DNA of 64,000 nucleotides, from contig NZ_JOFV01000010.1 of the NCBI RefSeq assembly GCF_000718325.1, positions 1 to 64,000 on the forward strand, read 5' to 3'. Positions 50,758 through 60,978 of this stretch are shown here, piece after piece (within the stretch, counting starts at the first letter, position 1; every line of letters begins with the position of its first letter). Made by a program: the position numbers and the translations under genes. The DNA is from Oerskovia turbata (lineage in GTDB: Bacteria > Actinomycetota > Actinomycetes > Actinomycetales > Cellulomonadaceae). Under the pieces are notes generated by a model. The model saw only the letters and a list, made by a program, of their open reading frames with translations, was not told the origin of the DNA and made no database searches.

Positions 50758-50837
50758 GCGTCACCCTCGGCCTCTCGTCTCGTCACCCTCGGCGGGGCCG
50801 CCCGTCACCCTCGGCGGGGCCGGGCGTCACCCTCGGC
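50718..50837. repeat. Phased array 2: six 13-bp units with about 22-bp period, inverted
   Basis: Units of CGTCACCCTCGGC, the complement of the array 1 motif, start at 50718, 50739, 50759, 50781, 50803 and 50825. The steps are 21, 20, 22, 22 and 22 bp. The two left units are degenerate at the edges and lie in the kinase coding start. The middle ones fill the gap, and the last lies in the 3' end of the NAD(P)HX repair gene. Confidence 0.9.
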
Positions 50838-52505
50838 GAGAAGGTTCGCGATCACGCCCGGCAGCGCCTCGGCCACGTCCAGCGCCGCGACGGGTCCCCC
50901 AGAGTTCGCACGGTCGCCCGCCCACCCGTGGACCGTAGCAGCCGCAGCAGCGAGCTCCGCCGCCAGGCCGGGCTCCTGCACCACGCGCCCCCCGTACGCC
51001 GCCAGCAGGGCGCCCAGGAGGCCCGTGAGGACGTCTCCTGCCCCGGCCGTCGCGAGCCACGCAGATCCGTCGGCCTGCGACCACACCCCGTCCGGACCGA
51101 CGACCACCGTCGCCGCGCCCTTGAGCAGCACGGTCGCGCCCGTGAGGTCGTGCGCCCTGCACGCCCAGCGCAGCGGCTCAGCCTCGACCTCCTCGCGCTC
51201 GACGTCCTCGCCCCGCGCGCTCAGGAGGGTCGCGAGCTCCCCCGCGTGCGGCGTCAGCACGACCGACGGCAGGCAACGGTCCGGCAGCAACGACAGGGCT
51301 CCGGCGTCGACCACGGCCGGGACCCGCGGTCCGGCCCCGTCCTGGGCCAGCACCCCGCACGCGACCGCGAGCGCCCGCCGGACCCGTTCGTGCTGCCCGG
51401 CGTCGGCGCTCCGCCCGCGTCCACCCTCCCCGTCACCTTCCCGTGCGGTCGGCCGCTCCTGGGCCGCCGGGATCCCCGAGCCGAGCGCCCAGGCCTGCAC
51501 CCTGCCCTCTGCGGGCACCGCCTCGGGGCGCGCCGAGACGACGACGCGAGCGACGTCGTCGGGCCCGCGGTAGCGCACCATGCCCGCGCCCGCACGGACC
51601 GCCGCCGTCACGGCCAGGACCGCGGCCCCCGGGAACGTGGGGGTACCCGCGACGACGCCCAGGACACCGCGCGTGTACTTGTGGTCGGTCGGCCCGGGGA
51701 CGGGCCACAGGCGAGCGACGTCCCCACGCTCGAGGCGCCGCACCCGCGGACCCGGCGCGCCGCTCCCCGCCCCGCCCACGTCCTCCAGCCCGACGTCGAC
51801 GAGCGTCACGACCCCGGCACGATGCGTCGCGGGGGGCAGCAGCAGCCCGGGCTTGAGCGCGCCGAACGTGACCGTCCGGTCCGCGGGGAGGACGGGCCCG
51901 GGGACCGAGCCGTCGTCGACGCCGATGCCGCTCGGCGCGTCGACCGCGACGACCCACGGGAACCCCTCGCCCGCCCCGCCCCCCGGTGCCTGACCCCGAG
52001 ACCGCCGGGACCGCTCGTCCACGAGCGCCGCGACCAGCTCCCCGGCCACGCCTCGCAGCGCCCCGGTCGCACCGATCCCGACCAGCCCGTCGACGACCAC
52101 GTCGGCCGCGAGGACCGTGTCCACGGCCTGCGACCAGGGCCCACGCCCGGCCGCGAGGTCGATCGCCCGCCCGCCCGCGCGGCGCAGGGCGGCCAAACCC
52201 TCGGTGTGCGGATGCTCGCTCGTGCAGACCGCCTCGACCGCGACGCCGCGCCGGGCCAGGTACGCCCCCGCGAACAGGGCGTCGCCGCCGTTGTTGCCCG
52301 ATCCCACGAGGAGCACCACCCGTCGGCCGGTCACGCGCCGAGGCCGCTCGGCGCCGTCGGGCGTCCACCCACGCGGGCCGCGCCGCAGGTCCTGCGCGAC
52401 GACCGTCGCGAGCGCGAACGCAGCGCGCTCCATGAGCGGGACCCCGCGCGCGAGCAGCGGCTCTTCGGCGGCACGGACCTGGGCGGCGGTGAACGCTTCG
52501 ATCAT
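50805..52505 (-). CDS. nnr: Bifunctional NAD(P)HX epimerase/dehydratase
   Basis: 566 residues. The N-terminal epimerase (YjeF_N, about 1-215) has VVLLVGSGNNGGDALFAGAY. The C-terminal ADP/ATP-dependent dehydratase (about 245-550) has DHKYTRGVLGVVAGT, VVLTPHAGELATLL, TVLLKGAATVVVGPDG and the catalytic TAGAGDVLTGLLGA. Together they repair hydrated NADH and NADPH. The final residues (AEGDARPRRG) are encoded by the last unit of phased array 2. CAGGAT lies six bases before the ATG, a possible weak leaderless promoter. Confidence 0.94.
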   Translation of the reverse strand: MIEAFTAAQVRAAEEPLLARGVPLMERAAFALATVVAQDLRRGPRGWTPDGAERPRRVTGRRVVLLVGSGNNGGDALFAGAYLARRGVAVEAVCTSEHPHTEGLAALRRAGGRAIDLAAGRGPWSQAVDTVLAADVVVDGLVGIGATGALRGVAGELVAALVDERSRRSRGQAPGGGAGEGFPWVVAVDAPSGIGVDDGSVPGPVLPADRTVTFGALKPGLLLPPATHRAGVVTLVDVGLEDVGGAGSGAPGPRVRRLERGDVARLWPVPGPTDHKYTRGVLGVVAGTPTFPGAAVLAVTAAVRAGAGMVRYRGPDDVARVVVSARPEAVPAEGRVQAWALGSGIPAAQERPTAREGDGEGGRGRSADAGQHERVRRALAVACGVLAQDGAGPRVPAVVDAGALSLLPDRCLPSVVLTPHAGELATLLSARGEDVEREEVEAEPLRWACRAHDLTGATVLLKGAATVVVGPDGVWSQADGSAWLATAGAGDVLTGLLGALLAAYGGRVVQEPGLAAELAAAAATVHGWAGDRANSGGPVAALDVAEALPGVIANLLAEGDARPRRG

Positions 52506-52597
52506 GGGCCCATCCTGCCCCGCTGCCCGGGTCCCCGCCGGGCCGCCCGTGCCCCCGGGGCGACGCGCCCCCGACCCGCCGGGCTAGATTGGCGACC

Positions 52598-53650
52598 ATG
52601 CGATTCGGACTCTTCATCCCGCAAGGCTGGCGTCAGGACCTCGTCGGCATCGACCCTTCGGAGCAGTGGGAGACCATGCGTTCCCTCGCGCGCCACGCGG
52701 ACACCGCGCTGGCCGGCGAGCGCCTCCCGGGCGCGCGCCACGCGTGGGAGTCGGCGTGGGTGTACGACCACTTCCACACCGTGCCCGAACCCACGGGCGA
52801 GGCCACGCACGAGGCCTGGACGCTCATGGCCGCGTTCGCCGCGTCGACCGAGCGCGTGCGCCTGGGCCAGATGTGCACGTGCATCGCGTACCGCAACCCC
52901 GCCTACCTCGCGAAGGTTGCGGCGACCGTCGACATCGTGAGCGGTGGCCGCACCGAGATGGGCATCGGCGCCGGCTGGTACGAGCACGAGTGGCGTGCGT
53001 ACGGCTACGGCTTCCCCGGAGCCGGTGCGCGCCTGGGTGCGCTCGACGAGGGCGTGCAGGTCATGGAGCAGATGTGGCGCACGGGTTCGGCGACGCTCGA
53101 CGGCACGTACTTCCAGGTCGACGGCGCACTGTGCCACCCGCAGCCGCTCCAGGTCCTCGACGGCGTGGGCCCGGAGGGCGCCAGCGCCCCGAGCATCCCG
53201 TTGTGGGTCGCGGGCGGCGGTGAGAGGAAGACGCTGCGCATCGCGGCCCAGCACGCGCAGTACACGAACTTCGACGGACGGCTCGAGGCCTTCACGCACA
53301 AGTCTGAGGTGCTGCGCGGGCACTGCGAGGCGATCGGGCGTCCGTTCGACGAGATCACGCGCTCGTCGAACTACAACGTGGTCATCGGGGCGACCGAGGC
53401 CGACGTCGAGGACCGACTGCGGTGGATCGGCGAGCACTACGCCAAGACCGTCCCCGCGAAGGTCGAGGAGACCGTGGCCGACTTCCGCTCGGGGCCGCTC
53501 GTCGGCACTCCCGAGCAGATCGTCGAGAACCTGCAGAAGGTCGAGGGCGCAGGCATGACCTACGCGATCACGTACTTCCCCGAGGCCGCGTACGACCGTA
53601 GCGGCATCGAGCTGTTCGAGCGCGAGGTCATCCCGGCCCTGCAGGGCTGA
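52598..53650 (+). CDS. LLM-class F420-dependent oxidoreductase
   Basis: 350 residues. The luciferase-like TIM barrel opens MRFGLFIPQGWRQDL and shows AAFAASTERVRLGQMCTCIAYRNPAYLAKVAATVDIVSGG-type core elements, GIGAGWYEHEWRAYG and the C-terminal GTPEQIVENLQ. Members use F420 (or FMN) to reduce or oxidise diverse substrates; none is specified here. TAGATT (52585-52590) lies exactly seven bases before the ATG, so the mRNA is very probably leaderless. It stands alone, divergent from the NAD(P)HX repair gene. Confidence 0.91.
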   Translation: MRFGLFIPQGWRQDLVGIDPSEQWETMRSLARHADTALAGERLPGARHAWESAWVYDHFHTVPEPTGEATHEAWTLMAAFAASTERVRLGQMCTCIAYRNPAYLAKVAATVDIVSGGRTEMGIGAGWYEHEWRAYGYGFPGAGARLGALDEGVQVMEQMWRTGSATLDGTYFQVDGALCHPQPLQVLDGVGPEGASAPSIPLWVAGGGERKTLRIAAQHAQYTNFDGRLEAFTHKSEVLRGHCEAIGRPFDEITRSSNYNVVIGATEADVEDRLRWIGEHYAKTVPAKVEETVADFRSGPLVGTPEQIVENLQKVEGAGMTYAITYFPEAAYDRSGIELFEREVIPALQG

Positions 53651-53690
53651 GCCTGGTGTCGCCCGGACGGGCGGCCCCGGTGCCGAGCAG

Positions 53691-53732
53691 GCGGTCGGCG
53701 TTCACTTCGAAGCGTTTCGCGACGCCGACCGC
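53691..53732. terminator. Weak hairpin between convergent LLM and acpS genes
   Basis: Perfect 11-bp arms at 53691-53701 and 53722-53732 enclose a 20-base loop between the stops at 53650 and 53754. The large loop makes the role uncertain. Confidence 0.4.
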
Positions 53733-53753
53733 ATGCTCGACGGCGGAGCCCCC

Positions 53754-54104
53754 TCAGCCCTCCGCGACCACCATGGCCGACGCGATCCCGGCGTCGTGCG
53801 AGATCGACAGGTGGAACGTCACGACCCCCAGAGCGGTCGCCCGCTCCTGGACCGTCCCCGTGATCTCGACCTGGGGCGCTCCCCCGACGACGCGGTGGAC
53901 CGTGGCGTCCTGCCAGCGCATGCCGCCGGGCGCCCCGAGCGCCTTCGCGATGGCTTCCTTGGCCGCGAACCGGGCCGCGAGCGACGAGGCCGGCAGGTCC
54001 CGCTCGGCCGGGGTGAACAGCTTCTCGCGCAGGCGCGGAGTCCGTTCGAGCGTGTCCATGAACCGCGCGACGTCCACGACGTCGATACCCACCCCGATGA
54101 TCAT
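53754..54104 (-). CDS. acpS: Holo-[acyl-carrier-protein] synthase
   Basis: 116 residues. The Mg-binding Asp is in [12 protein letters not shown] and the second acidic site in [15 protein letters not shown]; the C-terminus has [18 protein letters not shown]. It transfers phosphopantetheine from CoA to acyl carrier protein. The ATG at 54104 lies six bases after TAGGGT (complement of 54111-54116), indicating leaderless transcription independent of glmS, which is 106 bp upstream. Confidence 0.95.
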   Translation of the reverse strand: MIIGVGIDVVDVARFMDTLERTPRLREKLFTPAERDLPASSLAARFAAKEAIAKALGAPGGMRWQDATVHRVVGGAPQVEITGTVQERATALGVVTFHLSISHDAGIASAMVVAEG

Positions 54105-54155
54105 GCGCTCACCCTATGCGCTGGCCCGGGCGTGCCGACGGCCCGGCCACGGAGG

Positions 54156-54193
54156 CCGGAAGCCCACCGCACGAGGGCACGGCGGGCTTCCGG
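54156..54193 (-). terminator. Hairpin terminator after glmS
   Basis: Arms 54156-54169 and 54180-54193 pair over 14 positions with one mismatch around a 10-base loop, 18 bases after the glmS stop. Confidence 0.7.
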
Positions 54194-54210
54194 CGAGGAC
54201 GGACGGTCGA

Positions 54211-56076
54211 CTACTCGACCGTGACCGACTTCGCGAGGTTGCGCGGCTGGTCGACGTCGAGCCCCTTGGCCGTGGCGAGGGCCATGGCGAAGACCTGCAA
54301 CGGGACGACCGCGAGCAGCGGCGAGAGCAGCGTGGGCGACTGCGGGATCCAGAAGATCTCGTCGGCGTACGGCAGCACCGCGTCGTCGCCGTCCTCGGCG
54401 ATCACGAGGGTCCGTGCGCCGCGGGCGCGGATCTCCTGGATGTTGGAGACGACCTTCGAGTGCAGCGAGTCGCGCCCGCGCGGAGACGGCACGACGACGA
54501 AGACCGGCTGCCCCTCGTCGATGAGCGCGATGGGCCCGTGCTTGAGCTCGCCCGCGGCGAAGCCCTCGGCGTGGATGTAGGCGAGCTCCTTGAGCTTGAG
54601 CGCACCCTCGAGGGCGACGGGGAACCCGACGTGGCGCCCCAGGAAGAGCACCGACGTCGCGTCCTTCATGGAGCGGGCCACGGCGCTGACGTACTCGCCT
54701 CGCTCGATGACGGTCTGGATCTTGCGCGGCATCTCGCGCAGGTCGTCGAGGATCTCGCGGATCTCGTCGGGGAACTTGTTGCCGCGCAGCTGGGCGAGGT
54801 AGAGCCCCAGGAGGTAGGCCGCGGTGATCTGCGACAGGAAGGCCTTGGTCGAGGCGACGGCGATCTCCGGCCCGGCGTGCGTGTAGAGCACGGCGTCGGA
54901 CTCGCGCGGGATGGTCGACCCGTGGGTGTTGACGATCGAGATGACCTTGGCGCCCTGCTCGCGGGCGTGCCGCACGGCCATGAGGGTGTCCATGGTCTCG
55001 CCCGACTGCGTGACGGCGACGACGAGCGTCTTCTCGTTGACGATCGGGTCGCGGTAGCGGAACTCGTGCGCGAGCTCGACCTCGACGGGGATGCGGCACC
55101 AGTGCTCGATCGCGTACTTGGCGACGTGTCCCGAGTAGGCCGCGGTGCCGCACGCGATGACGATGATCTTGTCGACGGTGCGCAGCACGGCCTCGTCGAT
55201 GCGCAGGTCGTCGAGGACCAGGCGCCCCTCGGCGTCGGTGCGTCCGAGCAGGGTGTCCGCGACGGCTTGCGGCTGGTCGTGGATCTCCTTGTCCATGAAG
55301 GACGTGAAACCGCCCTTCTCGGCGGCGGCGGCGTCCCAGTCGACCGTGAAGCGGGTGGCCTCGGCGGGCTTGCCGTGGAAGTCGACGACCTCGACGCTGT
55401 CCGGGGTGATGGTGACGATCTGGTCCTGGCCGAGCTCGAGCGCGTCCTTGGTGGACGCGATGAACGCGGCGACGTCGGAGCCGAGGAAGTTCTCGCCGTC
55501 GCCCAGGCCGACGACGAGCGGCGAGTCGTGCCGGGCACCGACGACGGTGGTCGGGGCGTCCGCGTGGACCGCGAGCAGGGTGAACGTGCCTTCGAGCCGG
55601 CGCGCGACGTCGGCCATCGCCTCGGTCAGGTCCCCGGTGCGGCGGTACGCACGGGCGAGGAGCTGGGCTGCGACCTCGGTGTCGGTCTCGGAGAGGAACG
55701 TCGCACCGTCGGCGAGCAGGGACTCGCGAAGCCCGCTGTAGTTCTCGATGATCCCGTTGTGGATCACGGCGAGGCGGCCGTCGTCCGCGAGGTGCGGGTG
55801 CGCGTTGGTGTCGTTGGGCGCACCGTGCGTGGCCCACCGCGTGTGCCCGATCGCCGCGGAGGCTGGGGGCAGCGGGCGAGCCTGGAGCTCGTCGACGAGC
55901 TTGACGAGCTTCCCGGACTTCTTGGCCGTCGCGACGTCCCTCCGGTCGGGCGCGACGAGCGCGACCCCGGCCGAGTCGTAGCCGCGGTACTCGAGCCTGC
56001 CGAGTCCTTCGAGGACGACGTCGAGGGGTCGCCCCGACGCTTCAGTAGGGCCTGCGTAACCCACGATTCCACACAT
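54211..56076 (-). CDS. glmS: Glutamine-fructose-6-phosphate aminotransferase
   Basis: 621 residues, full length. The N-terminal amidotransferase uses Cys2 (start MCGIVGYAG, Cys at position 1 after Met removal), with [18 protein letters not shown] and [13 protein letters not shown]. Two SIS domains follow ([49 protein letters not shown]), and the end is [10 protein letters not shown]. It makes glucosamine-6-phosphate for peptidoglycan and feeds GlmM at 58926. TAGACT lies eight bases before the ATG, one base longer than the leaderless spacing seen elsewhere. No glmS ribozyme is seen. Confidence 0.97.
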   Translation of the reverse strand: MCGIVGYAGPTEASGRPLDVVLEGLGRLEYRGYDSAGVALVAPDRRDVATAKKSGKLVKLVDELQARPLPPASAAIGHTRWATHGAPNDTNAHPHLADDGRLAVIHNGIIENYSGLRESLLADGATFLSETDTEVAAQLLARAYRRTGDLTEAMADVARRLEGTFTLLAVHADAPTTVVGARHDSPLVVGLGDGENFLGSDVAAFIASTKDALELGQDQIVTITPDSVEVVDFHGKPAEATRFTVDWDAAAAEKGGFTSFMDKEIHDQPQAVADTLLGRTDAEGRLVLDDLRIDEAVLRTVDKIIVIACGTAAYSGHVAKYAIEHWCRIPVEVELAHEFRYRDPIVNEKTLVVAVTQSGETMDTLMAVRHAREQGAKVISIVNTHGSTIPRESDAVLYTHAGPEIAVASTKAFLSQITAAYLLGLYLAQLRGNKFPDEIREILDDLREMPRKIQTVIERGEYVSAVARSMKDATSVLFLGRHVGFPVALEGALKLKELAYIHAEGFAAGELKHGPIALIDEGQPVFVVVPSPRGRDSLHSKVVSNIQEIRARGARTLVIAEDGDDAVLPYADEIFWIPQSPTLLSPLLAVVPLQVFAMALATAKGLDVDQPRNLAKSVTVE

Positions 56077-56197
56077 GGTTTCGGAGTCTAGCCGGACGAT
56101 CTGGGGCCTTCGCAGCCGCGACATCTCGCGGTTCTTTGTTAGTGGTCCGGCCTGTTCGTGTTCACGGTGCGGCCCGTCGTCCGGCAGAATCGTCCGA

Positions 56198-57229
56198 GTG
56201 GTTCCTTCCTCCGACCTGCCCGTCCCTCCGCTCGAGGGTGCTCCCGCGACCGATCAGGACGCCTCGCCCGGTTCCGGACGCCTGCCCGACCTCGCGACGT
56301 CGTCCCCGTACGTCGACCTGGATCGTGCCGCGTGGAGCAGGCTCTCCGAGTCGACGCCGCTGCCGCTGACGGACGCCGACGTCGTCAAGCTGCGCGGGCT
56401 GGGTGACCCGATCGACCTCGCGGAGGTGGACGCGATCTACCGCCCCATCTCGCGGCTGCTCAACCTCTACGTGACGGCGACGAGCGGCCTGCACGAGGCC
56501 ACGTCGACGTTCCTGCGGGAGAACTCGACGCGCACGCCGTACGTGATCGGGGTCGCGGGGTCGGTCGCGGTGGGCAAGTCGACGACGTCGCGCATCCTGC
56601 GCGAGATGCTCGCGCGATGGCCCGAGACCCCGCGGGTCGAGCTCCTCACGACCGACGGGTTCCTCTACCCGAACGCGGAGCTCGCGCGTCGTGGCCTGAT
56701 GGAGCGCAAGGGGTTCCCGGAGTCGTACGACCGGCGGGCGCTGATCCGGTTCCTGTCCCGCGTGAAGGCGGGTGTTCCCGAGGTTCGCAGCCCGGTGTAC
56801 GACCACCTGACCTACGACATCGTCCCGGGTGCCGAGACGGTGGTCCGCAGGCCGGACGTCCTGATCGTGGAGGGCCTCAACGTCCTCCAGCCCGCGCGCC
56901 CCGGGCCGTCCGACGAGTCCACGGTCGCGGTGAGCGACTTCTTCGACTTCTCGATCTACGTCGACGCCCGCACGCGCAACATCCGCCAGTGGTACGTCGA
57001 CCGGTTCCTGTCGCTGCGCCGGACCGCGTTCGCGCGCCCCGAGTCGTACTTCAGGCGCTACGCGGACCTGACGGACGAGGAGGCCGTCGCGAAGGCCCGG
57101 TCGATCTGGGACTCGATCAACGCGCCGAACCTGGAGCAGAACGTCCTGCCCACCCGGGGGCGGGCGACGCTCGTGCTGACGAAGGGATCGGACCACTCGG
57201 TCCAGCGCGCCCGCCTGCGGAAGGTCTGA
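56198..57229 (+). CDS. coaA: Type I pantothenate kinase
   Basis: 343 residues. The Walker A motif [19 protein letters not shown] (about 125) is followed by [44 protein letters not shown] and [11 protein letters not shown], all diagnostic of CoaA. It phosphorylates pantothenate in the first step of CoA synthesis. The 30-residue N-terminal lead is Pro/Ser-rich. GTG at 56198 was chosen since CAGAAT lies seven bases upstream. Divergent from glmS and convergent with the DedA gene, with a 15-base gap. Confidence 0.96.
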   Translation: MVPSSDLPVPPLEGAPATDQDASPGSGRLPDLATSSPYVDLDRAAWSRLSESTPLPLTDADVVKLRGLGDPIDLAEVDAIYRPISRLLNLYVTATSGLHEATSTFLRENSTRTPYVIGVAGSVAVGKSTTSRILREMLARWPETPRVELLTTDGFLYPNAELARRGLMERKGFPESYDRRALIRFLSRVKAGVPEVRSPVYDHLTYDIVPGAETVVRRPDVLIVEGLNVLQPARPGPSDESTVAVSDFFDFSIYVDARTRNIRQWYVDRFLSLRRTAFARPESYFRRYADLTDEEAVAKARSIWDSINAPNLEQNVLPTRGRATLVLTKGSDHSVQRARLRKV

Positions 57230-57244
57230 GCGGGTCGGGGGTGG

Positions 57245-57991
57245 TCAGGAGGCGCGGCGGACGGTGTCCTGGTCGCCCTCGACGCCCGACGACGTCGCCA
57301 CCGGCCGGTCGGGCGCCTCGCCGTGGATCGGGGTCGCCCCTGTCGCCGCCTCGCGGGCTGCTTCCCGGGCTCGGCGCCTGCGCGCCATGCTGTTCATGAT
57401 CCGGTCGACGATCACGCCCGACAGCACGCCCATGACGACGCCGATGACCATGGCGAGCAGGGGCTGGTGCCCGAGCCACTGCGCAGCGACGAGTCCGATG
57501 AGCACCGAGTAGAGGGCCCAGGTCACGGCTGCCAGGCCTGAGTAGGCCATGAAGCGGCGGCGCGGGTATCCCACGGCGCCTGCGGTCATGTTGACCGCGA
57601 CCCGCCCGATCGGGACGTAGCGTGCCGCCAGGATGAAGGCCGCGCCGCGGGCCTTGAGCGCCTGGTCGGCCCAGGCGACGGCCTTGCGCCCCCGCACGGT
57701 CCGCAGGAAGCGGATGCGCTCGGTCCCGATCCCGCGGCCCAACGAGTAGGCGATCTGGTCGCCCGTCCAGGCTCCCGCGGCAGCGATGACCAGGACGAGC
57801 ACGAGGTTCGGGTTGCCCGAGGCGCTGGCCGCGACGGCGAGCGTGATGACCACGGACTCGCTCGGGATCGGCGGGAAGAAGCCGTCGATCGTCGCGAAGG
57901 CGTACAGGGCGGGGTAGATCCACACGGACGCCGCGAGTGCGAGGACCCAGATCTCCAGGTTCTCCAAGAAGGTCGAAACGGCCTCGATCAC
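57245..57991 (-). CDS. DedA-family membrane protein
   Basis: 248 residues. Typical DedA (SNARE-associated, VTT) pattern: PIPSESVVITLAVAAS, GDQIAYSLGRGIG, AAFILAARYVPIGRVAVNMTAGAVGYPRRRF and several hydrophobic helices, followed by a basic and then polar C-terminal tail after about residue 200. DedA proteins transport or scramble lipids such as undecaprenyl phosphate. The GTG has AGAGGA four to five bases upstream. It lies about 250 bp downstream of def, beyond a strong hairpin, so it probably has its own promoter. Confidence 0.92.
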   Translation of the reverse strand: MIEAVSTFLENLEIWVLALAASVWIYPALYAFATIDGFFPPIPSESVVITLAVAASASGNPNLVLVLVIAAAGAWTGDQIAYSLGRGIGTERIRFLRTVRGRKAVAWADQALKARGAAFILAARYVPIGRVAVNMTAGAVGYPRRRFMAYSGLAAVTWALYSVLIGLVAAQWLGHQPLLAMVIGVVMGVLSGVIVDRIMNSMARRRRAREAAREAATGATPIHGEAPDRPVATSSGVEGDQDTVRRAS

Positions 57992-58024
57992 GGGTCCTCT
58001 GTTCGTCGGCTGGCGGGGCGGACC

Positions 58025-58065
58025 AGGCTGGTCACAGACGTCGGGTCGACGCCTGTGACCAGCCT
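58025..58065 (-). terminator. Long hairpin between def and the DedA gene
   Basis: A 13-bp outer stem (58025-58037 with 58053-58065) continues into a 5-bp inner stem with a 3-base loop, interrupted by one mismatch. It lies downstream of def and upstream of the DedA gene on the minus strand. Termination of the glmM-def message is the simplest reading, though it is about 180 bases beyond the def stop; nothing else is visible in 58066-58242. Confidence 0.6.
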
Positions 58066-58242
58066 ACGGATACGGAGGCCCGACACCATCGGGGAAACCC
58101 CCCAGTCTGCCCTGATGTCGACCCCCACCGTCCGAGGACGATTCTGCCGGATCGTCGGGCCGGTCACGTCATCCTCCGGAAGGAGATCCACCCCTAGGGA
58201 GGTCCCCCGGAGGGATGCTGTGACGTCGTCCGGACGATGTGT

Positions 58243-58929
58243 TCAGGGCAGCCGGAAGCCCAGGGCCTCTGACGCCTCGACGGGGTCCGGGGTGCCGCCC
58301 CAGAACCGCATCATGTTGTCGTTCGAGGCCAGCGACCGCAGCTCTGCGCGGTCGAGGTAGAGCTCGCCCCGCAGGTGGTCGGTCTCGTGCTGGACGATCC
58401 GCGCAGGCCATCCCGTCAGGACCTCGTCGAGGGGCGCGCCGTGCTCGTCCTGCCCGGTCAGCCGCACGGACCGGTGCCGCGCGACGACGGCCTGCCACCC
58501 GCTGACGCTCAGGCAGCCCTCGAAGAAGGCCCGCTGCTCGTCCCCCACCGGTGCGTAGGACGGGTTGACGAGCACCCGGAACGGCACGGGGTGCCGCTCC
58601 CGCAGGTCCGCGTCCTCGGGGTCGGTGACACCGGCGTCCTGGAGCACGGCGACCGCGAGCCCGAGCCCGACCTGGGGAGCGGCGAGCCCGACGCCCGGGG
58701 CGGCGTGCATGGTCGTGCGCATCGCCTCGACGAGTCGGGGGAAGAGGTCCCCGAGCTGCCCGGTGTAGGGGGCGGCGGGGCGGCGCAGGACGGGGTGCCC
58801 TGCCTGCACGATCGGCAGCACGCCGTCGTCGTACCGCGCGAGGTGGTCGGCGACCTGGTCCCTGAGCGAGTCGTCGACGGGACCGCCGAACCCGGCGCCA
58901 GCACCGGCGTCGGCCGGTCGAGCCGTCAC
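58243..58929 (-). CDS. def: Peptide deformylase
   Basis: 228 residues. All three motifs are present: [12 protein letters not shown] (motif 1), EGCLSVSG (motif 2, Cys metal ligand) and [12 protein letters not shown] (motif 3, HExxH-type). It removes the formyl group from nascent proteins. A 40-residue Gly/Ala-rich N-terminal lead precedes the domain. The GTG at 58929 overlaps the glmM stop by four bases, so the two are translationally coupled. Confidence 0.95.
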   Translation of the reverse strand: MTARPADAGAGAGFGGPVDDSLRDQVADHLARYDDGVLPIVQAGHPVLRRPAAPYTGQLGDLFPRLVEAMRTTMHAAPGVGLAAPQVGLGLAVAVLQDAGVTDPEDADLRERHPVPFRVLVNPSYAPVGDEQRAFFEGCLSVSGWQAVVARHRSVRLTGQDEHGAPLDEVLTGWPARIVQHETDHLRGELYLDRAELRSLASNDNMMRFWGGTPDPVEASEALGFRLP

Positions 58930-60290
58930 AGGGCCAGCCTGTCCCGGACGACACCCGCGAGGGACTCGGCGACGGCGTCGGCCGTGGACTGCGTCGCGGC
59001 CTCGACCATGACCCGTACGAGCGGTTCGGTGCCCGAGGAGCGCAGGACGACGCGCCCGGTCTCGCCGAGCCGCTCCTCGGCGGCAGCGACGGCCTCCTGG
59101 AGCACCTCGTCGGTCGCGGCCCGGGCCTTGTCCACGCCGCGCACGTTGAGCAGCGTCTGCGGCAGCTTGGGCACGGCGTCCGCGAGGTCGGCCAGCTTGG
59201 CGCCGGACTCCTGGATGCGTGCGGCGAGCTGGAGCGCGGTCAGCACCCCGTCCCCCGTGGTCGCGAACTGCGACAGGATGATGTGCCCGGACTGCTCACC
59301 ACCGAGCGTGTATCCCTTGGCGCGCATCTCCTCGAGAACGTAGCGGTCGCCGACACCCGTCTGGACGGTGCGGATCCCGGCGTCGCGCATCGCGAGGATC
59401 AGCCCGAGGTTGCTCATGACGGTCACCACGAGGGTGTCGTCGGCGAGGCGGCCCTTCTCCTTCTCGGCGAGGGCGAGCACCCCCATGATCTGGTCGCCGT
59501 CCACGAGGACCCCGCGGTGGTCGACCGCGATGCAGCGGTCCGCGTCGCCGTCGAACGCGACCCCGAAGTCGGCCTCGGACGCCACGACGACGGCCTGGAG
59601 CTGCTCGGGATGGTTGGACCCGCACTTCTCGTTGATGTTGCGCCCGTCGGGGCTCGCGTTCATGACGACGACGTCGGCACCCGCCGCGCGCAGCGCCGCG
59701 GGCCCCACGTCGCTCGCCGCGCCGTTCGCGCAGTCGACCGCGATCCGCAGGCCGGAGAGCGGCAGGGCGTCGCCCGTCGCACCGATGCTCGAGATGAGGT
59801 GCTCGACGTAGTCGGCTCCCGCGCTCCCGGTGTCGCGGCGCACGCGACCGACCTCGGCGCCGAGCGGACGGTCCCACTCGGCGTGGAGCTGGCGCTCCAT
59901 CTCGTCCTCGAGCGAGTCCTCGAGCTTGATGCCGCCGCGCGCCAGGAACTTGATGCCGTTGTCGGCCATCGGGTTGTGCGAGGCCGAGATCATGACGCCG
60001 AAGTCGACGTCGAGCGTGCTCGTGAGGAACGCGACGGCCGGGGTCGGCAGCACGCCGACGTCGAGCACGTTGACCCCTGCGCTCGCGAGGCCTGCGGTCA
60101 CCGCGGCGCCCAGGAACTCGCCTGAGGCCCGGGGGTCCCTGCCGATCACGGCGCGCGGGCGGTGCCCGTCGGGTTGCCCGGTGCGTCCCAGCACGTTCGC
60201 AGCAGCCACGCCCAGGCCGAGCGCGAGCTCGGCCGTGACGTCCCTGTTCGCCAGCCCCCGCACGCCGTCGGTGCCGAACAGTCGTCCCAT
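58926..60290 (-). CDS. glmM: Phosphoglucosamine mutase
   Basis: 454 residues, standard length. It opens [20 protein letters not shown]; the phosphoserine loop is [18 protein letters not shown], the metal-binding loop [13 protein letters not shown] and the sugar-phosphate loop [14 protein letters not shown]. It converts glucosamine-6-P from GlmS to glucosamine-1-P. GGGAGGA lies six bases before the ATG, one of the few clear Shine-Dalgarno sites here. It begins a glmM-def unit downstream of the rpsI terminator. Confidence 0.97.
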   Translation of the reverse strand: MGRLFGTDGVRGLANRDVTAELALGLGVAAANVLGRTGQPDGHRPRAVIGRDPRASGEFLGAAVTAGLASAGVNVLDVGVLPTPAVAFLTSTLDVDFGVMISASHNPMADNGIKFLARGGIKLEDSLEDEMERQLHAEWDRPLGAEVGRVRRDTGSAGADYVEHLISSIGATGDALPLSGLRIAVDCANGAASDVGPAALRAAGADVVVMNASPDGRNINEKCGSNHPEQLQAVVVASEADFGVAFDGDADRCIAVDHRGVLVDGDQIMGVLALAEKEKGRLADDTLVVTVMSNLGLILAMRDAGIRTVQTGVGDRYVLEEMRAKGYTLGGEQSGHIILSQFATTGDGVLTALQLAARIQESGAKLADLADAVPKLPQTLLNVRGVDKARAATDEVLQEAVAAAEERLGETGRVVLRSSGTEPLVRVMVEAATQSTADAVAESLAGVVRDRLAL

Positions 60291-60391
60291 GAGTTTTCCT
60301 CCCTCAACGGGACGGTACAGGCACCAGGGCCTGCCCCGCCCCCGCTGCGAGCCGACCCGTCCGGTCGCTCGTCAGCATCCCTGACAAAAGA

Positions 60392-60428
60392 CGACGGCCC
60401 CGGTGGACAGTGTCCACCGGGGCCGTCG
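60392..60428 (-). terminator. Intrinsic terminator after rpsI
   Basis: Perfect 18-bp arms at 60392-60409 and 60411-60428 lie 16 bases after the rpsI stop and are followed on the minus strand by CTTTTG, a short T-tract. It separates the ribosomal operon from glmM. Confidence 0.88.
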
Positions 60429-60443
60429 CGCGCAAGCGCTGGA

Positions 60444-60932
60444 TCAGCGCTTGGAGTACTGCGGAGCCTTGCGGGCCTTCTTGAGCCCGGCCTTCTTGCG
60501 CTCGACGACGCGTGCGTCGCGAGTCAGGAAGCCGGCCTTCTTGAGCGCCGGGCGGTTGTGCTCGGCGTCGACCTCGTTGAGCGCACGGGCGATGCCGAGG
60601 CGCAGGGCGCCGGCCTGGCCGGACGTGCCGCCACCGTTGATGCGGGCGATGACGTCGAAGCGACCCTCGACGTCGACCAGCTTCAGCGGGGAGTTCACGA
60701 GCTGCTGGTGCACCTTGTTGGGGAAGTACCCCTCGAGGGTGCGGCCGTTGATCTTCCACTGGCCGGTGCCGGGCACCAGGCGCACGCGGGCGATGGCCTC
60801 CTTGCGACGGCCCAGGGCCTGCGCGGGGGCGGTGATGCTCTGGCCACGGCCCGTGGGGGCTGCGCTCTCAGAGGTGTAGTTGCTGGGGGTCTCTTCGTCC
60901 AGCACGTCGATGTCGACGGTGGTCTCGGCCAC
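60444..60932 (-). CDS. rpsI: Ribosomal protein uS9
   Basis: 162 residues. The core starts at about residue 38 ([19 protein letters not shown]) and ends in the basic [12 protein letters not shown] tail that reaches the ribosomal P site. The acidic 37-residue N-terminal extension is common in actinobacterial S9. The GTG at 60932 has GAGGA about eight bases upstream. It follows rplM after 46 bases in the conserved rplM-rpsI operon. Confidence 0.97.
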   Translation of the reverse strand: MAETTVDIDVLDEETPSNYTSESAAPTGRGQSITAPAQALGRRKEAIARVRLVPGTGQWKINGRTLEGYFPNKVHQQLVNSPLKLVDVEGRFDVIARINGGGTSGQAGALRLGIARALNEVDAEHNRPALKKAGFLTRDARVVERKKAGLKKARKAPQYSKR

Positions 60933-60978
60933 TGGTGTGTCCTCGCGTCCTAAGTTCTCGTCTACGAGCAGGCGGAGC

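Noticed and set aside
53656..56091. Very long open frame opposite glmS and acpS
   Set aside because: It is a high-GC shadow of two clear genes on the other strand, rich in Arg/Gly/Asp, with no domain; many other long antisense frames in the window are of the same kind.
54211..56197. glmS ribozyme or GlcN6P control upstream of glmS
   Set aside because: The gap to coaA is about 120 bp and shows no ribozyme core; the start is close to a -10-like hexamer instead.
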